NCBI GenBank assembly: GCA_013202185.1 | Contig: JABMSA010000507.1 | Coordinates: 1 to 5,991 of the forward strand | Direction: 5' to 3' | Length of the DNA: 5,991 nt | From: Planctomycetota bacterium | GTDB lineage: Bacteria > Planctomycetota > PUPC01 > JABMSA01 | Shown: positions 1 to 5,991 of the stretch, in pieces | How positions within the stretch are numbered: the stretch's first letter is position 1 | Layout: each line of letters starts with the position of its first letter | The notes under the pieces: generated by a model | Seen by the model: the letters and a program-made list of their open reading frames with translations, nothing else | What the model was told of the DNA's origin: nothing | Database searches by the model: none | Translations under genes and position numbers: made by a program

Positions 1-1
1 C

Positions 2-3000
2 CAACAGCCCGGCGGCAGCCGCCCCAATGCAATCTCCACCGTGGCGCTCGGCAAGACGCTCGGCGTGGTCGGCGGAGGTGACGGCGAACTGCTCATCACA
101 AACGACGGCGGCAAGACGTGGAGCGTCCCGGAAAGCTGGCACGAACGCGACGGCGACGAAATCGTGAACCGCGTGCCCAACTGGTTTCGCGGCGCGTGCG
201 TCGTAGGAGACACCCACGCGTGGGTCGTCGGCGACGGCGGCATTGTGGTCAGCACGGCCGACGCCGGCAAGACGTTCGACGTGCATCGCATACCCGGAAA
301 TGACTTCTTCTTCAAGGTCCGGTTCGCCGACACACAGCACGGCTGGATACTCGGCTGGCACAATGCATACCGAACCGAAGACGGCGGCAAGACCTGGAAG
401 ATGCAGCCGCACGCCGGAGGAGTATTCATGCACGGCCTGTCTGTGCTCGATGCAAACACCGCCTGGATCGCCGGCCACTACGGATGCATTCAGCACACGA
501 CCGACGGCGGCAAGACCTGGCAAACACTAAACGATTACACCGATCTCTACGCGGTGGAGATGGTCGACGACAAGATCGGATACGCCGGCGCCGACAGCGG
601 CGCGATACTCAAGACCACCGACGGCGCGCAGACCTGGGCGTTCCTCGATGTGCCTCGCGGCAGCGCGATCGAGGCGATCCAATTTCTCGATGCAAACACC
701 GGCTGGGCCGTCGGCGATTTCGGCCACATCATCTACACTGTCGATGGCGGCGCATCCTGGAAACGCGGACAGATCGACTTCAACGACAACATCAAGGACC
801 TCCATTTCTTCGACGCACGGCGCGGCATAGCGGTCGGTGCGCGCGGAGCCGTGTTCTCGACCGCCGACGGCGGCGCAACGTGGAAGCGGGCCGACACCCC
901 CACCGGCAAGATGCTATACGGCGTGGATTTTCCGACCCCCACCACCGGCTACGCATCCGGCGCCGGCGTGATCCTCAAGACAACCGACGCCGGCGCAACC
1001 TGGAGGCAGTTGGCCGGTCCGTCAATCGAGATTCTCTCCGACGTGCGCTTTGTCAATGAAAGCGACGGAGTGATCGTCGGCGACGTCGGGCGGATATTCA
1101 CGACGCTCGACGGCGGCGAAACGTGGCGACGGGCCGACTGCCCCACGCGCGAATGGCTGCACCGAATCGAAGTGATCGACGACAAGACGCTCCTCGTGGC
1201 CGGCTCGCGCGGGACGATCCTGCGCAGCACCGACGGCGCCGCCACCTGGTCGCCCCTCAAGCCCGGCGCGCGCAACAATGTATACTCTATAAGCCGAAAC
1301 GTGGCCGTGGGCCGCTGGGGCCAGGTGCAGATAATGAACCCGAACGCGCTCGAGCGGACCGCGGCGGCGGCGGAGGCGCCGGCAATTCCCGAGTACGAAT
1401 CGGTGGTCCTGCCTCGAGGGGTTTCCAACGTTCCGCCCGGCGCCGCACGCGGGGCTTTCGAGATTGACGACAACGGCCGCCTAACCGAAGTGACCGTGAA
1501 CGGCAGGACGTACCCGACCAGCAAGCAGTTTCCGACGTTCACCGTACTCGCGATGAAGGACGGCAAACCCGCGGAGATCAAGGAGCTGTCGCCCGACGAT
1601 AAGGCGTGGACGATAACGCCCGTCGAAAATGCCGCAAGTGATCTGCCCGACACCGAACGCGCGTTCATCTACGACAGCGACCTGCTGACTGCGCGCGTGA
1701 GCTACACCGCCCTGCCCGACCGGCTCTCGGCCCAAGTGCAAATCCTCGAAGAGCGCAAAGGCCGGCTGCTGAAGATCTCGACCGGCGACGAACAGTTCAT
1801 TCGCCTGATAGGCGACACGCCCCGGGCGCAGCGCGAAGGTGCGCTCGCCGTGCCCGTAGACGGCGGAGAGTTGATCCCGTTCACCGGCTTCGCCGCCTCC
1901 AGCGGCGTGCTGCAAAAGACGAACAGCATCGGCGGATGGACATTCAAGAACCGGATGATCAGTTTCACCGACGGCACCGGCGGGCTGGTGCTTCGCTCGC
2001 ACCAATGGCACGCAAAATTCCATTACGGTCAGCATGTTGCCAAAGGCTCAATCGCGCCCGTGCGCTATCTGTACATGGGCTGGAGCTTCGACACGCGCAC
2101 CGGCTCGGCCAACAGCATCGCCGAAGCCTTGAAAGATAATGAATACACCGCCGGCACGCCGGCCTGGCTCACCGGGGCGCTCTCGATCGATACGTTCGGT
2201 TTCGATCTGCAGTACGTGGGCGATGTCAATGGCGACAACACGGCCAACTGGGCAGACGCCGCGATCACCTATCGCGACGGCAACTACAAACGCACGCGCA
2301 TGATCGACGAGAGCCCGGCGATGTGCGACAACTACCCCCAGGCGCCCACCTGCTTCATGCTGTGGGACAATCCGTTCATCGGCAACACTCACAGCGACAG
2401 CCGCGCGCTCAGGCGCGTGCCTTCAGGCCGGCCCTCATACAAGTGGGGCGCGTGGAGCCGCAGCATTGCATACGAATTCGAAAGCGGCCGCCTGGCGCGA
2501 TTCTTCGACAAACTCGCCGACGATTTCGACTTCGCGCCGCTGCCGATCCACTTGGGCACCGACACCTGGACGTGCGGCGGCGGGGGCGCAGACTTCAGCG
2601 CCGATCACCCGAGCACGAAAGAAGAAGCGATCCGCGCGAAGATCGACACGCTCCAGTTGCTCTCGCGACGCGGCTATCGCACCGACAGCGAAGCGCTCAG
2701 CGAATGGGGCCTGGCGGGCAACCTCCTGTGGGGATGGTGGACTCCCTACGTGGGCAACGGCGTGTGGCCGGGCGGATTCTCGCGGAGCTGGGGCCACCTC
2801 CCAACAAGAAAGGGCCTCGATGGCCCCGTCGTTTCGCACATCTTCGCCAAGCGCATCCCGCTGCAAGCCGTACTCTTCCAAGGCATAACGTATCACGGCG
2901 CCGGCTCGGGAACGCCGCCGGGCTACGCAATCATGCACGGCTCGAGGCCGCAACCCAACGGAGTCGGACGCATCAAACACAACGAATTGTTCTACTATCC

Positions 3001-3460
3001 ATGGATCGTGCTTTGGAAAACTATCAGCCCGCACCGCATCACAAACGCCCGCGATCTCGACGACGACCTCTGGGAATTCAGCTACGAAGACGGCAGCGTG
3101 CTCAAGCTCGACGTGCGCGCCAACACCTGGGTGCTCAACAAAGACGGCATAGCATACGACGGCTACAGCCCGGTCAATCCTTACGACGACCCGATGAAAT
3201 CGTCGGCCTACTGGGGCCTGCCGTTCGAGAATTACAGGCCGCCATGCCGCGCCGGAAGCTTCGCCGTGTGGCGCAGTGGAACGTTCACGATCAAGGTGCC
3301 CGGCATCAAGGCCGTGAAGCCGCCGCGCGTTGTGGGCGCACCCGACAAAGACCAGCCGCCGCCCGCGTACAACACGAAACATGCCGACGGGGTGCTCACT
3401 ATCAGCATCGAAAACAAAGACCCGGTGAACCACCCGATCCTTGTGTTTGAAGCCCAATAA
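2..3460 (+). CDS. Asp-box (YCF48/BNR-like) beta-propeller fused to a GH101/GH129-like glycoside hydrolase domain; 5' end outside window
   Basis: The frame is open from base 2 to the TAA at 3458-3460 (1152 residues visible). A GTG at 41 could be read as a start, but it has no Shine-Dalgarno sequence and lies inside the first propeller blade, so the gene almost certainly begins upstream; residue numbers here count from that GTG. Residues about 1-430 form ten Asp-box units (consensus T-D-G-G-x-T-W) about 41 residues apart, as in YCF48-like propellers. Residues about 450-690 are a beta-rich, Gly/Asp-rich segment that could be the sandwich domain preceding the barrel in GH101-type enzymes. Residues about 690-990 look like a catalytic barrel: a calcium-type loop followed by WADAAITYRD (728-746), a strand ending in H-L-G-T-D-T-W (Asp841), then G-Y-R-T-D-S-E (Glu884), then F-Q-G-I-T-Y-H-G (946-953). 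Asp841 and Glu884 are plausible nucleophile and acid/base. The end (about 990-1139) is a beta-rich C-terminal domain. An exported glycan-degrading role is inferred; the substrate is unknown and the family call rests on remembered motifs. Confidence 0.8.
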   Translation, partial: QQPGGSRPNAISTVALGKTLGVVGGGDGELLITNDGGKTWSVPESWHERDGDEIVNRVPNWFRGACVVGDTHAWVVGDGGIVVSTADAGKTFDVHRIPGNDFFFKVRFADTQHGWILGWHNAYRTEDGGKTWKMQPHAGGVFMHGLSVLDANTAWIAGHYGCIQHTTDGGKTWQTLNDYTDLYAVEMVDDKIGYAGADSGAILKTTDGAQTWAFLDVPRGSAIEAIQFLDANTGWAVGDFGHIIYTVDGGASWKRGQIDFNDNIKDLHFFDARRGIAVGARGAVFSTADGGATWKRADTPTGKMLYGVDFPTPTTGYASGAGVILKTTDAGATWRQLAGPSIEILSDVRFVNESDGVIVGDVGRIFTTLDGGETWRRADCPTREWLHRIEVIDDKTLLVAGSRGTILRSTDGAATWSPLKPGARNNVYSISRNVAVGRWGQVQIMNPNALERTAAAAEAPAIPEYESVVLPRGVSNVPPGAARGAFEIDDNGRLTEVTVNGRTYPTSKQFPTFTVLAMKDGKPAEIKELSPDDKAWTITPVENAASDLPDTERAFIYDSDLLTARVSYTALPDRLSAQVQILEERKGRLLKISTGDEQFIRLIGDTPRAQREGALAVPVDGGELIPFTGFAASSGVLQKTNSIGGWTFKNRMISFTDGTGGLVLRSHQWHAKFHYGQHVAKGSIAPVRYLYMGWSFDTRTGSANSIAEALKDNEYTAGTPAWLTGALSIDTFGFDLQYVGDVNGDNTANWADAAITYRDGNYKRTRMIDESPAMCDNYPQAPTCFMLWDNPFIGNTHSDSRALRRVPSGRPSYKWGAWSRSIAYEFESGRLARFFDKLADDFDFAPLPIHLGTDTWTCGGGGADFSADHPSTKEEAIRAKIDTLQLLSRRGYRTDSEALSEWGLAGNLLWGWWTPYVGNGVWPGGFSRSWGHLPTRKGLDGPVVSHIFAKRIPLQAVLFQGITYHGAGSGTPPGYAIMHGSRPQPNGVGRIKHNELFYYPWIVLWKTISPHRITNARDLDDDLWEFSYEDGSVLKLDVRANTWVLNKDGIAYDGYSPVNPYDDPMKSSAYWGLPFENYRPPCRAGSFAVWRSGTFTIKVPGIKAVKPPRVVGAPDKDQPPPAYNTKHADGVLTISIENKDPVNHPILVFEAQ
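101..1249 (+). repeat. Ten tandem Asp-box repeats encoding propeller blades
   Basis: Ten Asp-box motifs begin at residues 21, 73, 113, 154, 193, 234, 275, 315, 356 and 397 (counting from the GTG at 41). They read NDGGKTW, ADAGKTF, EDGGKTW, TDGGKTW, TDGAQTW, VDGGASW, ADGGATW, TDAGATW, LDGGETW and TDGAATW. Spacing is 39-41 residues except for the first interval (52), which suggests a loop insertion. Each box is preceded by a G-W-x-V-G or G-x-x-x-G-x-x-G strand pair, the usual blade pattern of YCF48-like proteins. Parts of the repeat are identical in DNA: the 18 bases GACGGCGGCAAGACCTGG occur at 380-397 and 503-520, exactly 41 codons apart. Asp boxes are structural turns and do not by themselves imply sialidase activity. 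Confidence 0.9.
2222..2257 (+). other. EF-hand/dockerin-like calcium-binding loop inside the hydrolase domain
   Basis: Residues 728-739 read DVNGDNTANWAD, with acidic or Asn side chains at loop positions 1 (Asp728), 3 (Asn730), 5 (Asp732), 9 (Asn736) and 12 (Asp739). This is the ligand spacing of a dockerin or EF-hand calcium loop. Only one copy is seen and it runs straight into AAITYRD in the catalytic-like region, so it is not a terminal dockerin module. A similar G-D-x-N-x-D-G-x-x-D-W-x-D-x-A segment is what I recall from GH101-type enzymes. Calcium binding is inferred, not shown. Confidence 0.55.
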
Positions 3461-3526
3461 GCCACGGAATCGGCAAAACCGACAGCAACCCGGCCGCCGT
3501 CTGAAACTTTTTGCCCCTAAAAGCTG

Positions 3527-3555
3527 TTAATAAGCGTAAAGGGCGTCCGTATAAT
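3527..3555 (+). promoter_or_regulatory. Sigma70-type promoter for the glycosyltransferase unit
   Basis: A perfect TATAAT -10 box lies at 3550-3555. Seventeen bases upstream is TTAATA at 3527-3532, which matches four of six bases of TTGACA. The surrounding bases (about 3501-3555) are more AT-rich than the flanking genes. Transcription would begin near 3562 and give a leader of roughly 80 bases before the ATG at 3645. The promoter lies in the only spacer that separates the propeller-hydrolase gene from the two downstream genes, so these probably form their own transcription unit. Confidence 0.6.
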
Positions 3556-3569
3556 CTCACTGGCGGTTA

Positions 3570-3606
3570 TGCCGGCTGCCGGTTGTACCACGGAAGGAGG
3601 CCGGCA
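3570..3606 (+). promoter_or_regulatory. Possible leader hairpin with two alternative pairings
   Basis: TGCCGGC at 3570-3576 is the exact complement of GCCGGCA at 3600-3606. The adjacent direct repeat TGCCGG at 3577-3582 can pair with the same right arm (CCGGCA, 3601-3606), extended by two G-U pairs. The element lies between the predicted transcription start and the Shine-Dalgarno sequence, and its right arm follows a purine-rich GGAAGGAGG at 3592-3600. It matches no riboswitch or leader family that I recognise; a regulatory role is speculative, and stems this short arise by chance in GC-rich DNA. Confidence 0.25.
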
Positions 3607-3630
3607 ACGGAGTTGACCTGCGCCGCAAAC

Positions 3631-3639
3631 AGGAGGAGG
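3631..3639 (+). promoter_or_regulatory. Strong Shine-Dalgarno sequence that fixes the glycosyltransferase start
   Basis: AGGAGGAGG ends five bases before the ATG at 3645. Another ATG at 3641 is too close to the Shine-Dalgarno sequence and out of frame, so 3645 is the start. This site is far stronger than that of the following gene, which has none at normal spacing. Confidence 0.8.
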
Positions 3640-3644
3640 CATGC

Positions 3645-4865
3645 ATGGAAGGGACAATCAAGGTTCTTTTCATAACAACGTATCCCCCGCGGACCTGTGG
3701 TATCGGAACATTCGCCAGGGACCTCACCGTCGGCCTCAGGAAGAAGACCGACTGCGTCACACCACACATTGCCGCAATCGACATATCCGACGACGATGAA
3801 ATCGAATACGGCGACGAAGTCGTGTGCAGAATCAACAACTGCCGCGCCGGCGCCTACGCCGAAGTTGCAGCGAAGGTCAACGCTTCCGACTACGACGCCG
3901 TCTGCGTGCAACACGAGTTTGGCATCTTCTCCGGCGAATGGGGCAAGGACCTGGTCAATTTCTATGTTGCGTGCGAAAAGCCCATCGTAACAACGCTCCA
4001 CACCATCATTCCGCGATGCCTCGAACTTCCGCGCCGCATCATCTCGACTATCGTGCGGCACAGCGCGGCCACGGTGGTTATGGCCAGGATCGGTGTCGAC
4101 ATACTCCACAGCGACTACAACGTCCGCTTCGGCAACATCAAGGTGATCCCCCACGGCGTGCCGTCCTTCAGGCGGATCGGCGGGCCTGCGGCAAAGAAGG
4201 CGCTCGGCCTCGAAGGCAAAGACGTCATCTCGAGTTTCGGCCTGCTATCGCGCGGCAAGGGCCTCGAATACATGATCGCCGCAATGCCCCACATCGTAAA
4301 ACAACACCCCCGGGCAATCTACTGCGTGCTCGGGCAAACGCATCCGGTCGTCAGAAAAAACGAAGGCGAAAGCTACCGCGAAGAACTGCACCACATGGCG
4401 CGAACGCTCGGGCTCGAAAACCACGTCCGATTCGTCAACAGATTCATCGTCGACGAAAAACTTTCGGTATTCCTCGAGGCAACCGATGTTTACGTTACGC
4501 CCTACCTCGGGCCCGACCAGATAACATCCGGCGCGATGGCGCGCGCCGTTTTCTTCGGCAAGCCGATCGTTTCCACACCATTCCTCTACGCAACCGAACT
4601 GCTTGCCAACGGCCGAGGGCGCCTTGTGCAATTTCGAGACAGCACCGCGCTCGCGCAAAACGTCGCGGCTATTCTTTCCGACCGCACCCTCCGACTCGCA
4701 ATGGAGGCATCAACGCTCTGCTACGGGCGCCGGATGGCGTGGAGAGCCGTCGCACGCGAATACGCGGAGATTCTCACAAGCGCAAGCTCGAACGCACCAA
4801 CACACGCTACCGTCGGCACGCCCGACACCACAACGCCCGACGTTCGGCGGCTCATACAAGCCTGA
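3645..4865 (+). CDS. GT4-type (group 1) retaining glycosyltransferase
   Basis: The 406-residue product has the two-Rossmann (GT-B) plan of GT4 enzymes, which move a sugar from a nucleotide-sugar donor to a glycan acceptor in the cytoplasm. The N-terminal half has the acceptor-side start T-T-Y-P-P-R-x-C-G-I-G-T-F (11-23), V-Q-H-E-F-G (88-93) and T-T-L-H-T (116-120). The C-terminal half has I-P-H-G-V-P (168-173), the donor-phosphate motif F-G-L-L-S-R-G-K-G (198-206, with Arg203 and Lys205), and D-V-Y-V-T-P-Y leading into D-Q-I-T-S-G-A-M-A (291-299), followed by GKPIVSTP. The usual E-x7-E pair of GT4 is replaced here by the Q-I-T-S-G segment, which I remember as typical of one bacterial subfamily. 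The last 25 residues are Thr/Pro-rich and probably disordered. No signal peptide or membrane span is seen. Start chosen on a strong AGGAGGAGG. It precedes the alpha/alpha-barrel gene by 47 bases, probably as one operon. Donor sugar is unknown; GDP-mannose is a guess. Confidence 0.85.
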   Translation: MEGTIKVLFITTYPPRTCGIGTFARDLTVGLRKKTDCVTPHIAAIDISDDDEIEYGDEVVCRINNCRAGAYAEVAAKVNASDYDAVCVQHEFGIFSGEWGKDLVNFYVACEKPIVTTLHTIIPRCLELPRRIISTIVRHSAATVVMARIGVDILHSDYNVRFGNIKVIPHGVPSFRRIGGPAAKKALGLEGKDVISSFGLLSRGKGLEYMIAAMPHIVKQHPRAIYCVLGQTHPVVRKNEGESYREELHHMARTLGLENHVRFVNRFIVDEKLSVFLEATDVYVTPYLGPDQITSGAMARAVFFGKPIVSTPFLYATELLANGRGRLVQFRDSTALAQNVAAILSDRTLRLAMEASTLCYGRRMAWRAVAREYAEILTSASSNAPTHATVGTPDTTTPDVRRLIQA

Positions 4866-4912
4866 TCAAGTGCGATTGACGATGGGGCCAGGAATTCGTA
4901 TCACAATTTCTC

Positions 4913-5944
4913 ATGAACTTTCCACGGATCGAACTTCATCATTTCTTCTCGCTGTGTGACGACACGGGCTTGTTTCAACACGCCCACTACAGCGTGCCCA
5001 ACCGCAACGAAGGCTACTGCACCGACGACGTGGCACGGGCGGTTGTCTTCCTGTGCAACCATTCGCAGGCGCGCCACGATTCGCAAGCGATGCGCGTGCT
5101 GGCGGTATGCGTGTCGTTCCTGCACTTTGCAAGCCGGCCCGACGGAACCTTTCACAACTTTCTGTCTTACAGCCGGCGATGGCTGCACGGCATAGGCTCC
5201 GAAGACTGCCAAGGCCGCGCTATATGGGCGGCCGGCACCGCATGCAGGGCCGACGTCCTCGACCAGCCCGCGCGTTTCGCGGCAGAGGAAATCTTTCGCA
5301 GAAGCGCCCGTCGCATGGTGCGCTTTCGCTCGCCGAGATCGCGCAGCTTCGGAATGCTCGGCTGCGCACGCGCGCCAGGCATAGACGTTGCACAAGACAT
5401 GCTCCGGGAAGGCGGAGACTTCCTCGTAAGGCTGTTCAACGACGCCGCGCACAACGACTGGCAGTGGTTCGAACCCTACCTCACCTACTGCAACGCACGC
5501 ATACCCCACGCCCTCTACCTCGCCTACGACGTGCTCAGGAAGCAAGAGTACCTCGACGTCGCCGAGCGGTCAATGCAGTTCCTCATCCAGGTCATGTTCG
5601 ACGGCGACATGCTCGACGTGCCCGGCAACCACGCATGGTTCGAGGCGGGGGGCACAAGGTCGATCTTCGATCAGCAGCCCGTCGAGGCCGGCACGATGGT
5701 CGAAGCCCTCGTATGCGCGTTCCGCGTCACCGGCTCGCTCGACTACCTCAAGCGTGCCGAGCAGGCGCTCGCCTGGTACCACGGCACCAACAGGCTCGGC
5801 CAGGCGCTCATCGAGCCCGCAACCGGTGCATGTTACGACGGCCTCATGCCCTCGGGCGTCAACAAGAACCAGGGCGCCGAGTCCGTCCTCTCCTATCTTC
5901 TCGCCCGTGCCGAGCCCGCCGCCGTGCAGCCCGTGCTCGTGTGA
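4913..5944 (+). CDS. Glycosyltransferase-partner protein, predicted alpha/alpha-toroid carbohydrate enzyme of unknown reaction
   Basis: The 343-residue product has the motif set I associate with a conserved family encoded beside or fused to GT4 enzymes of the preceding type. These are D-D-T-G-L-F-Q-H-A (16-24), N-R-N-E-G-Y-C-T-D-D-V-A-R-A (30-43), E-D-C-Q-G-R-A-I-W (97-105), W-F-E-P-Y-L-T-Y-C-N-A-R-I-P (185-198), F-D-Q-Q-P-V-E-A (252-259) and G-V-N-K-N-Q-G-A-E-S (315-324). Helical segments alternating with these polar, acid-rich loops suggest an alpha/alpha toroid like that of GH or epimerase enzymes, and the Asp/Glu-rich loops could line an active site. Position 40 is Val where I expect Asn in TDDNARA. 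No signal peptide is seen, so a cytoplasmic role in glycan synthesis or trimming with the upstream enzyme is inferred. ATG 4913 is the only usual start after an in-frame TGA at 4877-4879; no Shine-Dalgarno sequence is well placed (AGGA at 4890-4893 is 19 bases away). The reaction is not known to me. Confidence 0.8.
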   Translation: MNFPRIELHHFFSLCDDTGLFQHAHYSVPNRNEGYCTDDVARAVVFLCNHSQARHDSQAMRVLAVCVSFLHFASRPDGTFHNFLSYSRRWLHGIGSEDCQGRAIWAAGTACRADVLDQPARFAAEEIFRRSARRMVRFRSPRSRSFGMLGCARAPGIDVAQDMLREGGDFLVRLFNDAAHNDWQWFEPYLTYCNARIPHALYLAYDVLRKQEYLDVAERSMQFLIQVMFDGDMLDVPGNHAWFEAGGTRSIFDQQPVEAGTMVEALVCAFRVTGSLDYLKRAEQALAWYHGTNRLGQALIEPATGACYDGLMPSGVNKNQGAESVLSYLLARAEPAAVQPVLV

Positions 5945-5973
5945 AACAAACTCCCTTTTCCGGTCCTTTTTCG

Positions 5974-5984
5974 GTGCCTGGCAC
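5974..5984. repeat. GTGCC-T-GGCAC palindrome between T-runs, possible dispersed repeat or weak terminator
   Basis: Thirty bases after the TGA of the last gene is GTGCCTGGCAC, a palindrome with five-base arms around a central T, preceded by CTTTTTCG and followed by TTTTAAG. As RNA it could fold into a four-base stem with a three-base loop followed by four U, which is weak for a terminator. I recall this GTGCCTGGCAC core as a recurrent intergenic repeat in several environmental bacterial lineages, but only one copy is visible here and the window ends seven bases later. Confidence 0.35.
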
Positions 5985-5991
5985 TTTTAAG

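Noticed and set aside
41..43. GTG as the true start of the propeller-hydrolase gene
   Set aside because: The frame is open upstream to the window edge, there is no Shine-Dalgarno sequence before it, and it falls within the strands of the first visible blade.
101..1249. Photosystem II assembly factor (Ycf48) function
   Set aside because: Only the repeat type is shared. The protein is several times longer, carries a hydrolase-like domain, and nothing photosynthetic lies nearby.
2222..2278. A true dockerin module (cellulosome attachment)
   Set aside because: Only one calcium loop is present and it is internal to the hydrolase region; dockerins have two loops and usually sit at a terminus.
2323..3450. 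Arg-rich + strand frame (375 residues) overlapping the hydrolase domain
   Set aside because: The composition is very rich in Arg, Gln, Ala and Pro, typical of an out-of-frame reading of GC-rich coding DNA. The same applies to 484-1059 and 3824-4879.
2435..3457. Long antisense open frame (340 residues), with others at 949-1668 and 1481-2035
   Set aside because: These are complementary shadows of a high-GC gene. Their products have no recognisable motifs, whereas the + strand frame has clear repeats and domain motifs throughout.
3461..3523. Rho-independent terminator after the first gene
   Set aside because: TCGG/CCGA at 3470-3482 is only four base pairs and has no T-run after it. CTTTT/AAAAG at 3507-3523 is an AT-rich stem also lacking a following T-run. 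Neither is convincing.
3613..3675. Twenty-codon TTG-started leader peptide preceded by GGAAGGAGG
   Set aside because: The start codon is weak, spacing from the purine-rich stretch is long (12 bases), it overlaps the glycosyltransferase start, and the peptide shows no meaningful pattern such as a run of one amino acid.

Overview
The window is a GC-rich bacterial segment carrying three protein-coding genes, all on the + strand, with short spacers. No RNA gene, CRISPR array, transposase or integrase is seen. Phylum cannot be fixed from the sequence. A very large, probably exported glycosidase-like protein with a YCF48/Asp-box propeller, together with the glycosyltransferase cassette, would fit a polysaccharide-handling environmental bacterium of the Planctomycetota, Hydrogenedentota or Verrucomicrobiota kind, but that is inference from content only.

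Bases 2-3460 hold the 3' part of one huge gene, which is open to the left edge, so its true start and any signal peptide lie outside. Its product has a ten-unit Asp-box (BNR/YCF48-like) beta-propeller, a beta-rich linker domain, and then a large catalytic-looking domain that resembles the endo-alpha-N-acetylgalactosaminidase group (GH101 and the related GH129). That domain contains an EF-hand/dockerin-like calcium loop. This fusion is the most unusual object in the window.

Bases 3461-3644 are intergenic. They contain a good sigma70-type promoter (TTAATA, 17-base spacer, TATAAT), a short GC-rich leader able to form one of two competing hairpins, and a strong Shine-Dalgarno sequence.

Bases 3645-4865 and 4913-5944 encode a two-gene unit. 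The first is a GT4-type glycosyltransferase with an atypical donor-site motif. The second is a protein that looks like an alpha/alpha-toroid carbohydrate-active enzyme of unknown reaction. From memory of such gene pairs they often occur together or fused, and often beside a GH130 mannoside phosphorylase; that third gene is not in this window and may lie just downstream. The two genes probably share the promoter at 3527-3555 and act in the cytoplasm on synthesis or remodelling of a mannose- or glucose-containing glycan.

The last 47 bases are non-coding and carry a GTGCC-T-GGCAC palindrome flanked by T-runs, either a dispersed-repeat element or a weak terminator.
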